DNA of 64,000 nt from contig NZ_AWNH01000079.1 of the NCBI RefSeq assembly GCF_000482245.1, forward strand, positions 1 through 64,000. The letters run 5' to 3'. The position numbers and the translations under genes are program-made. Every line of letters begins with the position of its first letter. Within the stretch, counting starts at the first letter, position 1. The DNA comes from Leptolyngbya sp. Heron Island J (GTDB taxonomy: Bacteria > Cyanobacteriota > Cyanobacteriia > Phormidesmidales > Phormidesmidaceae). Positions 7,676 through 16,946 of the stretch are shown here, in pieces. The notes under the pieces were generated by a model. The model was not told the DNA's origin, ran no database searches, and was given only the letters and a program-made list of their open reading frames with translations.

Positions 7676-8068
7676 ATGCAACAAATTGTGTTCATGATAG
7701 CGGTGATCCTGCTGCTGACTACGAGCTGTATTTCAGCTGATGAGCTATCTACATCGGTACCAGGTCCTGATAATTCCGGTTTGGAGGAAACTGTAGATAT
7801 GTCTGAAGCGTCTCTATCTTCAGAGTTACAACAAGCATTCTTGCAAGCAGTCGCCACGGAACAAAATATTTCCCCTGCGGATCTGAGCATCGTCAAGAGC
7901 GCAGAGGCAGACTGGCCGGATGCCTGTCTTGGGTTAAGTGGTCTAGATGAATTTTGTGCCCAAATGATTGTACCGGGATGGTCTATCAGTGTGACTGACG
8001 GCGAGAAAACTTGGCAGTATCGAACGGATCTAGATATGACCCAGATTCGATTGGCAACCTCTGAATAA
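7676..8068 (+). CDS. Small putative lipoprotein, conserved in cyanobacteria
   Basis: The 130-residue protein begins with a hydrophobic segment ending in a lipobox-like LTTSC. The C-terminal half has a Cys-containing pattern (WPDACLGLSGLDEFCAQMIVPGWSISV, then WQYRTDLD) that I have seen in short secreted cyanobacterial proteins of unknown role. The two cysteines may form a disulphide. A strong GGAGG lies six bases before the ATG at 7676, which decides this start over an in-frame TTG two codons earlier. Function unknown. Confidence 0.75.
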   Translation: MQQIVFMIAVILLLTTSCISADELSTSVPGPDNSGLEETVDMSEASLSSELQQAFLQAVATEQNISPADLSIVKSAEADWPDACLGLSGLDEFCAQMIVPGWSISVTDGEKTWQYRTDLDMTQIRLATSE

Positions 8069-8209
8069 TTTACTTTGGCGTTGCTGACCCGAACTATGGT
8101 TTTACCTGAAAGATGCTGATATATGGCACCTCTAACGGATCGGTTCATCCTCTAAATCAGCCACGGGTTAATTTTATGCTTTACAAAGAAGCTGTTCTAA
8201 GGGACTACT

Positions 8210-9064
8210 ATGGCGCGTTTTAATTCGGCTTTTGGCTACCTTGGGGTGCCGATTGTGCTCAGCGCTATTGTGGGTTGTGGTGCGGATATTCCTGAAAGCG
8301 CAGATGCGATCGCACCCTCATCTCCTCAGCCCACCTCTGAACTCGCCAACGCCCCAACTCCATCCCAGGAAACCGACCCAGAAAAGACCTTTGAGCCAAT
8401 TCCTGGCCGTTATTGCTACTTACTCAACAACGGCATCCTGGCCACCTATCTACGGTTTACCCTGGATGACAATAACCAGATTAAAGGCGATGCCCGGTCC
8501 TCGACACAAAATGAAGAAGCCAGTTTTCTCACTAGTGCTGCCCATGCTTTTTCAGGCACCCTAACCCAGTCTGAAACCGCCGTCGATATCACCACCTGGA
8601 TTGAAGAAGAGGTGCAGAATACCAATGAAACCTGGACACTGACGGACGACACATTACAGACAAAGGACAATATCTTTAATTTGACCGACTGTCAGTTAGT
8701 TGATCCAGCATTTCAGGACTACAGTGGCCTGGAAGCTCAAGACTTGATCAATAGCGCTGCCAATCTCAGAACCCGACGAGTTGAGTTTGAACCGGACACC
8801 AACCAGGCCGTTATCAGCAATAGCGTCCTGCGCGGCGATCGAGATGTTTATCTATTGAAAGCTAACGGTGGTCAACAAATGAGCGTCAGCGTTCAATCCC
8901 TAGAAGACAATGCCGTTTTGGATGTGATTTCGCCTAGCGGATATATTCTGGCCTTTAGCGCTCTCAATGAAACCCTCATTTTGCCACACACAGGCGACTA
9001 TCGGGTCGTGATCGGTGGCACCCGTGGCAATGCAACCTACGAACTGACAATCAGTATTCAGTAG
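8210..9064 (+). CDS. Lipoprotein with PPC-like C-terminal domain
   Basis: The 284-residue protein has an N-terminal signal ending in a good lipobox (AIVGC, Cys near residue 23). A Pro/Ser/Thr-rich linker follows to about residue 65, then a middle domain of unknown type (FEPIPGRYCYLLNNGILATYLRFTLDD onwards). The C-terminal part (about 190-284) resembles a bacterial pre-peptidase C-terminal (PPC) domain, with RDVYLLKANGGQQMSVSV, LDVISPSG and TGDYRVVIGG. PPC domains are non-catalytic modules of secreted proteins. It lies 141 bp after another lipoprotein gene in the same direction. Confidence 0.75.
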   Translation: MARFNSAFGYLGVPIVLSAIVGCGADIPESADAIAPSSPQPTSELANAPTPSQETDPEKTFEPIPGRYCYLLNNGILATYLRFTLDDNNQIKGDARSSTQNEEASFLTSAAHAFSGTLTQSETAVDITTWIEEEVQNTNETWTLTDDTLQTKDNIFNLTDCQLVDPAFQDYSGLEAQDLINSAANLRTRRVEFEPDTNQAVISNSVLRGDRDVYLLKANGGQQMSVSVQSLEDNAVLDVISPSGYILAFSALNETLILPHTGDYRVVIGGTRGNATYELTISIQ

Positions 9065-9116
9065 TTTTTGCCTGGATAAGCGGGTGTGGCTTGGGGACAG
9101 GCTGAATCACAGCATC

Positions 9117-10541
9117 CTAGCCAGGTAGATTACGGGGTGGGGTGGCATCACCCTGATAAAACTTCTGTTCTAAGTTGCCTAACCAGAGCCACAGCGCTAT
9201 ACAGATTAAGGGCATACCGCCTAAAATAGCGCCTGCTGGCCAGGTGATGGTGTTGGTAATTGCAATTACTAAGGGTATCAACGACCAAATGACTGCACTT
9301 GCGATCGCAGCACCCAGTCGAATCTTTTTAATTCGCGCCAATGCCGGACGACAGCTACCACAGTGCTTGGTATGAGAGTGATAGCGATCCATTAAAACAT
9401 CGATAGATTTCTCAGGCGGCAACGTCTGCCCAGCAAACGGATCGGCATCAAAATCACTGATCCACTTACGAAACGCCACCACATAGCGATCCGCCTGGGT
9501 TGGCAAATAACAGGTTTGCGCATAAGCGCGATGAGATGCTCTCTCCAACAGTCGCTCTTGCAGATGCAAAAAGATTTGATCATCCTCTAAGACACGATTG
9601 TTGTTCACGTGGCTATACCACCGTGGTGTTAGCTTAATAAACAAGCTCGGTAACTTAGAAGAGAATTTAAACGGGAAACGGGCAAATAAACGACATTCAC
9701 CTTTATGAGTCGGTGTTGCATAAACAACTGTCAAAGTTCGACCAAATTGCTTGGAGGTCAGGTCGTGGTACATCAAAGCAGGCGCAACAAAAGAGGTATG
9801 CTGCGATCCCAATGCGCCCCGCCGTGGACCCTCTGGCCAAAGCCCTTGAAACCCCTGTTTATCTAGAGACACAATGTCCATCTGCATCGGGGCCGCATTT
9901 TCTCGTTTGCCAACAGTTTTATGGTGAGTGTAAGGAATATGGCTGGCATCCAGAACATTTTCCAGCAGCGTCAGTGCATCATAGGGCAAATCCCGAAACG
10001 TGTTGAGCATCACCCAAGCATCTGGCTCCTCTTCCACTGGCTTAATGATCGGCACCTCTACCCGAGCCGCATTTTCTGGCTTACCCGGATAGACAAACAG
10101 TAATCCCTGTCGAACTTCTGTGGCCATGGAGGCGACACAAGCCCGATTTGACAAATGAGCCTCTCCGTCTGGGGACTGCTGCGGAATCTGCTCACAGGCT
10201 CCACTACCGGAAAAGGACCAGCCATGGTAAGGACACTCCAATTGTCCGGACTCATTAATCCGTCCCTCTGACAACGGCGCTAACCGATGGGGGCACTGAT
10301 CGGCAAAAACGCGCCAGGTCTGTGCCTGAGGTTCCCACCAAATCACTAAATCTTGATCCAGTAGGGTAAAGCGAGTTGGTTTAGCCTTATCTAAATCAGC
10401 CACGTAATGAACGGGATACCAGGCTTCAAACCAGTCAAACCGTTCTGGATCGGGTCCACCAGCTGCTAGCGGTGTGGTCTGGGATGGGGTGGTTGCAGAA
10501 TAGGTAGCCGTCATGGGGGACAGGTAAACGTTACTCGTCAT
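9117..10541 (-). CDS. PaO/Tic55-like Rieske [2Fe-2S] oxygenase
   Basis: The 474-residue protein has a Rieske domain (about residues 40-150) with the cluster ligands in CPHRLAPLSEGRI and CPYHGWSF. It is followed by a mononuclear iron site in ENVLDASHIPYTHH and a PaO-type C-terminal domain. Near residue 390 it has the CxxC motif (HTKHCGSCRP) typical of the plant PaO/Tic55/CAO-like group, where the motif can be a thioredoxin target. Two hydrophobic segments near the C-terminus suggest membrane attachment. Plant PaO opens the chlorophyll-derived ring of pheophorbide a; cyanobacterial homologues have various or unknown substrates, so only the family is asserted. An alternative ATG lies nine codons later. 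Confidence 0.9.
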   Translation of the reverse strand: MTSNVYLSPMTATYSATTPSQTTPLAAGGPDPERFDWFEAWYPVHYVADLDKAKPTRFTLLDQDLVIWWEPQAQTWRVFADQCPHRLAPLSEGRINESGQLECPYHGWSFSGSGACEQIPQQSPDGEAHLSNRACVASMATEVRQGLLFVYPGKPENAARVEVPIIKPVEEEPDAWVMLNTFRDLPYDALTLLENVLDASHIPYTHHKTVGKRENAAPMQMDIVSLDKQGFQGLWPEGPRRGALGSQHTSFVAPALMYHDLTSKQFGRTLTVVYATPTHKGECRLFARFPFKFSSKLPSLFIKLTPRWYSHVNNNRVLEDDQIFLHLQERLLERASHRAYAQTCYLPTQADRYVVAFRKWISDFDADPFAGQTLPPEKSIDVLMDRYHSHTKHCGSCRPALARIKKIRLGAAIASAVIWSLIPLVIAITNTITWPAGAILGGMPLICIALWLWLGNLEQKFYQGDATPPRNLPG

Positions 10542-10662
10542 CTCCCATTGTGTTACAAAACTTTAAGAATTGCATGGGGAATATCCTGCCTGACTGGCGC
10601 ATGGCCCGTGGTGGTGGACTGAGGGCGTCTGAACCATGGGGCGCTTCCTTGCCAGACATGTC

Positions 10663-12444
10663 CTAAAACGTCGATGACAAATAAGAAATTTGGCCAGCAC
10701 CGATAGCCATCAGGACACAGGCCATTTGCTCTACTTCCATTCTTGCGAGAGTGCGGGCAAAGTTGGTAGGCAATTTCTCTAGCAAACAGCCAGCTGCCAG
10801 TAGACAATAGCAGGGGGAGATTTGGCGATTGGTGACTATTTCTCTGACGGCATCCGTAGCCTGGTCGATTAGGATCAGTAATTTCTGACAGTAGGCATAC
10901 CAAAATGCAACCCGAAAGGCTGGTCGTTGTCTATATATATCAATTTGCTGAGGCTCAATCATCAGAGCATTGCCAACGTCTCCGGGCGTCATTCCCAATA
11001 ACAGCAAATGGATAATCTCACTTTGAAGCACGGGGATATTGGGAGGGCCTTGGTAGTCCATAACAGCGGAAAAACGCGCTAACCACCACCCCATCAGCCA
11101 GAGACAATATTTCAATCTTAGTTGGATATCATTGACTAGTTTTTTTAAGGTGGTCATCAACAGCCTGGCCAGGTCCAACATTTTGTTGAGAAAAATTCGC
11201 CAGTATGTTTGTCTAAATGCTGGCTGTCGCTGATAGAAGCTGACCTGGCCCGATTCAAGTCTCATTAAATGTGTGATGGCCCCAGGGGAGATGCCAGACA
11301 GCAACATCTCGATAATTTTGACTTGAATCGGCTCTAATTTTTTTAGGGGGCGTGTCTGATGGATATGGTCGTTAGACTGCTTCCTGGCAGGTTTGGCAAG
11401 GCTGTTCAAGGAGTTTTGGTACTTTGGTCCCTGCTGACTGTAGGCCATGGTGGTCAATATGCCCATGAGCGTTGCTTTATCGCGACGCTCCATGTTGATG
11501 CTGAGGCGTGCCACATCTAAGGGGTATCCATGCGATCGCAACCACTGCTTATACTGTGCATCCAATGCATGTACCTCAGCCATGTAGAGTTCTTTCGCCC
11601 GACGCTCAAGCATGGCAGCATCCGTATCTGGAGACATTTCCAGCCGAATAACAAATACACTGCCCTGTTTTTTCTCGATGGCTTGAATAGAGAGATTGGC
11701 AGCAGCATACTGCTGACACAGGTTTTGAAAGGATTGCCAAAACGCCTGCCAGTCAATGCGCCCCTTAAAGATCAGATCGACGATGCCTGTAGCTTGCTGA
11801 AATGCCCTGGCAAATTCACCAGACTTAAAGGTGCGTCCTTTGGGATTACGTTCTTTCTGAAAATCTTTTAGAAAGACATAGTCACAAATCACTCCTTCCA
11901 ATATCGTTGCCCGATTAGGACTCCAGCCCTGTATACAAGCTCCTGTAAACAAGGCTTTTGAAAATACGGCACCCAGCACCTGCGTATCTACCAACCAGGC
12001 GTTACTCAGATCAACGCCAGTTAAGTTGGCTCCACTGAGATTAGCTCTACACAGATTTGCCCCACTTAAATTTGCCCCACTCAGGTTGGCTCCACTTAAA
12101 TCCGACTCAGGCAAGCTAGCTTTACTTAGGTTGGCTCCTTGCAATTCCGTTCTTCCCAGCTTTATGCCTCGCAATCTAGCCTTACGTAACTTAGCTCCAT
12201 TTAAATTAGCGTCGGTTAGATCGGCTCCACTCAGGTCAGCTTTGTATAGATTAGCTCCACTCAGTTCAGCCCGCTCTAGCCTCACTCTACGTAGCCTGGC
12301 ACGACTTAGATTGGCCCCACTTAGCTGGGCTACTAGCAAGGTGGCTCCACTCAAATCGGGCCTAATTTTGGGGTTATTCAATCTCCACTGATTCCACCGC
12401 TGCACGCCCTGTTGTAGCTGCTCCAAATGCTGCAAATTAGCCAC
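10663..12444 (-). CDS. Pentapeptide-repeat protein with duplicated C-terminal module
   Basis: The 593-residue protein has a run of A(D/N)LSX pentapeptide repeats at about 30-160, giving a right-handed quadrilateral beta-helix. A middle region (about 165-330, from VICDYVFLKDFQKERNPKGR onward) occurs after pentapeptides in other cyanobacterial proteins. Beyond a linker, two related segments of about 95 residues follow each other (about 369-467 and 468-560). Shared positions include LLxG(I/M)(S/T)PG, Y(Q/R)(Q/R)(Q/R)PAFR, a Trp three residues on, and YCL-GWW/YCL-GCL. Each start looks like a helix-turn-helix of the kind in terminase-small-subunit proteins (PG...Y....PAFR); that likeness is my inference. 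The protein ends in a hydrophobic stretch. Role unknown, perhaps scaffold or nucleic-acid binding. Confidence 0.85.
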   Translation of the reverse strand: MANLQHLEQLQQGVQRWNQWRLNNPKIRPDLSGATLLVAQLSGANLSRARLRRVRLERAELSGANLYKADLSGADLTDANLNGAKLRKARLRGIKLGRTELQGANLSKASLPESDLSGANLSGANLSGANLCRANLSGANLTGVDLSNAWLVDTQVLGAVFSKALFTGACIQGWSPNRATILEGVICDYVFLKDFQKERNPKGRTFKSGEFARAFQQATGIVDLIFKGRIDWQAFWQSFQNLCQQYAAANLSIQAIEKKQGSVFVIRLEMSPDTDAAMLERRAKELYMAEVHALDAQYKQWLRSHGYPLDVARLSINMERRDKATLMGILTTMAYSQQGPKYQNSLNSLAKPARKQSNDHIHQTRPLKKLEPIQVKIIEMLLSGISPGAITHLMRLESGQVSFYQRQPAFRQTYWRIFLNKMLDLARLLMTTLKKLVNDIQLRLKYCLWLMGWWLARFSAVMDYQGPPNIPVLQSEIIHLLLLGMTPGDVGNALMIEPQQIDIYRQRPAFRVAFWYAYCQKLLILIDQATDAVREIVTNRQISPCYCLLAAGCLLEKLPTNFARTLARMEVEQMACVLMAIGAGQISYLSSTF

Positions 12445-12605
12445 GACGTCTCCTCAACTCAACCATTCAGTCGCCACCCATAAGCTGCTGGCCTACCATC
12501 ACTTAGGAGTTATTGCAAGTATAGCTATCACCAAGACAAGCTCCCCATACTCTCCGTTTAGCAGAAAACTTGCTCTGCACTTAGGTCAAGACACCATAAC
12601 AGCCA

Positions 12606-14720
12606 TCATTTATATTCTGGCTGCACTACAAAATTGGGTAAATTATTTGCTAACAGCTTTGTTGCCTGAGCCGCAGAAATAGGATGCGAAAACAAAAAGC
12701 CTTGACCTGATTGACACCCAATCTCTCTCAACCAAGCTAGTTGTTCAGTTGTTTCAATTCCCTCTGCGATCGTATCTAATCCTAGTAGATGACTTAAGGT
12801 CGTCAAAGACTCTGCAATAATGTGGTTGCGAGTATCCGTTGTTGCCAAACTCACAAACTCACGATCAATCTTGAGCGTATCAATGGGAAATTTATGTAAA
12901 TAGCTGAGAGAAGAATACCCTGTACCAAAATCATCAATGCTAATTTGAATGCCTCTGCTCTTGATCCGTTCGAGCAGATCACGTGTTTCCTCAACATGTT
13001 GCACCAACATACTCTCTGTAATTTCTAGTGCCAGACTACTTGGCTGGAAGCTATAGATATTGATTATTTCGTCTAGCTGTTCTAATAGAAATTCGTGCAG
13101 CTGACTTACTGAGAGATTAACGCTCACACTTAAAGGATTTGTTGGAAATTGAGTTTGCCACACTTCGAGTTGTTGAGATGCCAGATGCAGCATGGATTCA
13201 CCAATATGAACAATCACCCCTATTTCTTCGGCAAGTTGAATAAATTCCGAAGGCGATATCAAGCCGCGTTGGGGATGTTGCCATCGAATTAACGCTTCAA
13301 AACCCTGAATAACCCGTGTTTCAAGGTTGATGATGGGTTGATAATAAAGAATGAAATCTTCATTTTTTAGGGCTTGTCGCAGTTCGTTTTCCAGGTGCAT
13401 TTGTTGGACGACCTGATGGCGCATGGCAGTATCAAAGATCGCATATTGTCCTCGACCATTGTTCTTAGCCCGATACATAGCAAGATCGGCATCACGTAAG
13501 AGTTCTTCAGCATGTTGATAGCTAACAGCACTCAATACAATACCAATGCTGGCACTGGTAAAGACTTCTCGGCTAGCTAACTTAATTGGGATACATAGAC
13601 TTTTAAAAAGCCGCTCAGCTATACGTACAGCCTCTCTAATACCATAAATCTCTTCTAACAGAATGACAAATTCATCTCCCCCTAATCGCACAACCAAATC
13701 CATCTCGCGAACAATCTGAGTGAGTTTTTTAGCGATAACTAAAAGAAGTTCATCTCCAAAGAAATGGCCAAGGCTGTCGTTAATGACTTTAAAGTTATCA
13801 AGATCTAAAAAAAGTACAGCAAACTGATAGTCGGGAGAACGCTTAGCTCGTTTGAGTGCTAGCTGTAGTCGTTCCATAAGCAGGCTGCGGTTTGGCAACC
13901 CGGTAAGTTTGTCGTGTAGAGCATCATGCTTTAGTTGGTTTTGTGCTCTGACGCGCTCACTAACGTTACGCGATGTTGTCTGCCAATGGATAAGTGCTCC
14001 ATTTTTATTGAAAATAGGTTTTTTGAGAGTTTCTAGCCAAATATACTCTCCAGCTTTGGTCCGCATACGATAAGTAACTGGGATAGACGCACTAGACAAT
14101 ACTGACGTAGAAAAATCTAGAATATTTTGTTCTCTGTCGTTGGGATGAATGAACTCATTAGGGTTAAGTCTCTTAAGTTCCTCAGATCTATACCCCAGTA
14201 AGGCATGACTAGAGGGGGTTACGTAGAGATACCGCCCAATAGGATCATGTAAACATACCAGATCGCTCATATTCTCAGTTACTAGCCGTAAGCAAGCTTC
14301 ACTAGCTTCTAGGGCGACGGCAGTTTGTTTTTGCTCTACCCGACTGCAAGCTTCTCGTAATTCACGCCGCACGGCCTCAGGTAATCGGATTAAGTTATCT
14401 TTCATAAGATAATCGTTGGCACCTGCTTTCAGCATCTCTACCGCCAGCTGCTCACCGATTTTACCAGAAACAATAATGAAGGGAATATCTAGCTGGCTTT
14501 GTTTGACAACTTCGAGAGCCGCAGGTGCATTAAAACCAGGAATATGATAGTCTGCAATAATCACGTCCCAACTGCGGGTTGCAAGCATAGTGCGTAGTTC
14601 ATCCGCTGTCTCCACTTGTTCCCATACAGGCTTAAAATTGCCACGACGTAACTCTAAAACTATAAGTAGAGCATCATCTTCTGAATCTTCGATAATCAGG
14701 ACATTAAGGAGAGTATCCAT
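12606..14720 (-). CDS. REC-PAS-GGDEF-EAL response regulator
   Basis: The 704-residue protein has a receiver domain (about 1-125, phospho-acceptor Asp in IIADYHIPG), a PAS/PAC domain (about 145-270), a GGDEF domain (about 280-440) and an EAL domain (about 455-700). The diguanylate cyclase site GGDEF is intact, with an RxxD inhibitory site (REMD) five residues before it. The phosphodiesterase motifs FEALIRW, DDFGTGYSSL and AEGIE are intact too. It should make and/or degrade cyclic di-GMP under control of phosphorylation and the PAS sensor. It starts eight bases after the single-domain receiver gene, so both are likely on one transcript with the kinases. Confidence 0.95.
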   Translation of the reverse strand: MDTLLNVLIIEDSEDDALLIVLELRRGNFKPVWEQVETADELRTMLATRSWDVIIADYHIPGFNAPAALEVVKQSQLDIPFIIVSGKIGEQLAVEMLKAGANDYLMKDNLIRLPEAVRRELREACSRVEQKQTAVALEASEACLRLVTENMSDLVCLHDPIGRYLYVTPSSHALLGYRSEELKRLNPNEFIHPNDREQNILDFSTSVLSSASIPVTYRMRTKAGEYIWLETLKKPIFNKNGALIHWQTTSRNVSERVRAQNQLKHDALHDKLTGLPNRSLLMERLQLALKRAKRSPDYQFAVLFLDLDNFKVINDSLGHFFGDELLLVIAKKLTQIVREMDLVVRLGGDEFVILLEEIYGIREAVRIAERLFKSLCIPIKLASREVFTSASIGIVLSAVSYQHAEELLRDADLAMYRAKNNGRGQYAIFDTAMRHQVVQQMHLENELRQALKNEDFILYYQPIINLETRVIQGFEALIRWQHPQRGLISPSEFIQLAEEIGVIVHIGESMLHLASQQLEVWQTQFPTNPLSVSVNLSVSQLHEFLLEQLDEIINIYSFQPSSLALEITESMLVQHVEETRDLLERIKSRGIQISIDDFGTGYSSLSYLHKFPIDTLKIDREFVSLATTDTRNHIIAESLTTLSHLLGLDTIAEGIETTEQLAWLREIGCQSGQGFLFSHPISAAQATKLLANNLPNFVVQPEYK

Positions 14721-14728
14721 GGTTATAA

Positions 14729-15148
14729 CTATTTTTCAGCTACAGGCTCATTAATTAGGGCCCAAAAGAGACCCAGTTGAGTCACAACTGCAGTAAACTG
14801 CTTAAAATCGACTGGTTTCTGGACATAACCATTGGCACCGCCACTGTAGCTTTCCACGATGTCACCCTCTTCGCTGGATGATGTCAAGATGACAACTGGT
14901 AAAAATCGGGTTCGTTCATTAGCTCGAATCTGCTGTAATACGTCTATTCCGTCAATTTTAGGTAGTTTTAAGTCTAACAACACAACACAGGGGAGTGGGG
15001 TAGCCGAAAGTATCATTTTCAGGGCTTCTTCCCCATCTCGGGCCACCTGAACTTCGTTAGTGATATTACTACGCTGTAAAGCACGGATGGTTAGTTTCTC
15101 GTCATCGGGATTATCTTCGACTAAAAAGATAGGACGAAGGGAAACCAT
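14729..15148 (-). CDS. Rcp1-like single-domain response regulator
   Basis: The 139-residue CheY-like receiver has no output domain. The acidic pocket and Asp (VVLLDLKLPKIDG), the switch Thr/Ser (VILTSSSEEGD) and the Lys (YVQKPVDF) are present. Sequence style (IFLVEDNPDDEKLTIRALQ) matches the Rcp1 group that partners with phytochrome-type kinases. It starts two bases after the stop of the kinase upstream and precedes the GGDEF-EAL gene by eight, which is strong evidence for one operon. It may shuttle phosphate between the kinases and the c-di-GMP enzyme. Confidence 0.95.
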   Translation of the reverse strand: MVSLRPIFLVEDNPDDEKLTIRALQRSNITNEVQVARDGEEALKMILSATPLPCVVLLDLKLPKIDGIDVLQQIRANERTRFLPVVILTSSSEEGDIVESYSGGANGYVQKPVDFKQFTAVVTQLGLFWALINEPVAEK

Positions 15149-15150
15149 AG

Positions 15151-16896
15151 TTATGCACTTAATTCAGAAGGTCTACGTGGAATTGTAAAGTAAAAAGTAG
15201 CCCCTTGCTCTACGGCTCCTTCGGCCCAAATTTTACCGCCATGACGATGAATTATCCGTTGAACCGTTGCTAAGCCAATACCAGTACCGGGAAATTCATG
15301 ATGCGCGTGTAAACGCTGGAAAACCCCAAATAACATTTTGCTGTAAGCAGAATTAAAACCGGCTCCATCATCTCGAATAAAATATATCGTTTGCTCGTTA
15401 GGGGAAATGATGCCAAATTCGATGTGCGCAATAGGATGATGACTGGTAAATTTCCAGGCATTCTGTAAAAGATTGGCCAGCACAATCTTGATGAGGTCAG
15501 GGTCAGCATAGATCATCACTGCGGGAGCAATACTACAGTCGACGCTGCGCTCTGGCTCTGACATGCATAGCTCAGCCATTACCTCTTGAGCAATGGCACT
15601 GAGGTTGACTGTGGTGCAACACATCTCAGCTCGCGAGACACGCGAGAGATTAAGCAAGTTATCAATTAAGTCCCTCATCTGGTTGACATTGATGCAAATC
15701 CGCTCAAAGTAGTTTCTGCCTACTTGATCAAGAGCATTGCCGTAGTCTTCGAGTAGGACTTGGCTGTAGCCATGAATCGCCCGCAAAGGAGCCCGTAAGT
15801 CATGGGAAACCGAGTAGGAAAAAGCTTCTAACTCTTGGTTAGAGATCTCCAATTTAGCCATATAGCGTTTAACCTGGTCCTCGGCATGTTTGAGATCGCT
15901 AATGTCGACATGGCAGCCAATCATTCGCAGTGGATTACCTGCTTGATCCCATGCGATTACCTGGCCTGAGCAGATTATCCAGACTGTTGAGCCATCCTTG
16001 TGACGATAGCGTACTTCGTTATAGTAGGGGACTTTACCATGGCTATGAACATGCTGTTCAAAGCACTCTAAGACTTTGGGTAAATCTTCTGAAAAGATGA
16101 GCTTTTGCCAGGTGTCGGGAGAATTGGGCAGCTCATGATCTTCATAGCCAAACATGCGTTTAAAGCCTGGGCTGAGATATTCCTGATGATTAGGAATATC
16201 CCAGTTCCAATACCCGGCTAAAATATTCTCTAGAATCTGCTCTAGGAAGGTGAGTTCACATTGAACTTGGTTGACCTTTGAGCGTTCGACTGCGATGCGC
16301 TGATGCTCTGTTATATCCTGGACTGTGCCCTGGGATAAGAGAGGCGCGCCGTCTTCGTTTCGAAATTGTTTTTCTGTTTTGCGTAGCGCTGCCTCAATCT
16401 GATACCGTTCCTGAATCTCTTGTTGCAGCTGTGCGTTGACTGCAGAGAGTTTAGCGGTGCGGTCTCTCACCTGACTCTCTAGGGTTTCATTTAGGGCTTT
16501 TAATTTTTGGTTCAACTGTCGGTTGCGATCGCTGGTGATGCCCTGACGTAGCACTACCAAGAGCATCACTAAAATACCTAAACTCACTTGACCAGGCCCT
16601 CCGGTCAAGGTCGGTGGTCCAAATGGGACAGTCGCGGCATAAATGACATAACTTGCCCAGATAACTGAGCTGGATAATCCCGCCCGAATGCCACCGATGC
16701 TGGCCGAGAGCACCGCCGCCAGCAGCAGCAACATAAACGGGATGGGCAAAATGCTACCTGCTTGACGGGAAGCTTCAATCAAAACAGCCATGACAGCTGT
16801 CATAGCGGCTCCTATCCAGAAAGGAGGCTGGGTCTGAAAGGTTTTTGCAAGCGGTAGATCCTTAAGCAGCCAAGCTTGAAGATGATTGCATGCCAT
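15151..16896 (-). CDS. Membrane PAS histidine kinase
   Basis: The 581-residue protein has an N-terminal block of three to four transmembrane segments (about 28-115, MASE/DUF4118-like) and a coiled coil (about 122-185). A PAS/PAC domain (about 215-330) precedes HisKA with SHDLRAPLRAI near residue 365 and HATPase_c (DDGAGFN, GTGIGLA, GGKIWAEG). Just after the coiled coil, ALRKTEKQFR runs straight into NEDGAPLLSQGTVQDITE. These look like the beginning and the PAC end of a PAS domain with the sensor core missing, so an ancestral PAS seems to have collapsed. The kinase half is closely similar to that of the next kinase gene, indicating duplication. Confidence 0.93.
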   Translation of the reverse strand: MACNHLQAWLLKDLPLAKTFQTQPPFWIGAAMTAVMAVLIEASRQAGSILPIPFMLLLLAAVLSASIGGIRAGLSSSVIWASYVIYAATVPFGPPTLTGGPGQVSLGILVMLLVVLRQGITSDRNRQLNQKLKALNETLESQVRDRTAKLSAVNAQLQQEIQERYQIEAALRKTEKQFRNEDGAPLLSQGTVQDITEHQRIAVERSKVNQVQCELTFLEQILENILAGYWNWDIPNHQEYLSPGFKRMFGYEDHELPNSPDTWQKLIFSEDLPKVLECFEQHVHSHGKVPYYNEVRYRHKDGSTVWIICSGQVIAWDQAGNPLRMIGCHVDISDLKHAEDQVKRYMAKLEISNQELEAFSYSVSHDLRAPLRAIHGYSQVLLEDYGNALDQVGRNYFERICINVNQMRDLIDNLLNLSRVSRAEMCCTTVNLSAIAQEVMAELCMSEPERSVDCSIAPAVMIYADPDLIKIVLANLLQNAWKFTSHHPIAHIEFGIISPNEQTIYFIRDDGAGFNSAYSKMLFGVFQRLHAHHEFPGTGIGLATVQRIIHRHGGKIWAEGAVEQGATFYFTIPRRPSELSA

Positions 16897-16946
16897 CCAG
16901 GCCCCCTCTGCGACCCACTAAACTTCTCCTCAAATCAAATCATGGC

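Noticed and set aside
12026-12391. 121-codon plus-strand frame rich in LAPL repeats
   Set aside because: It is the antisense shadow of the pentapeptide repeats on the other strand.
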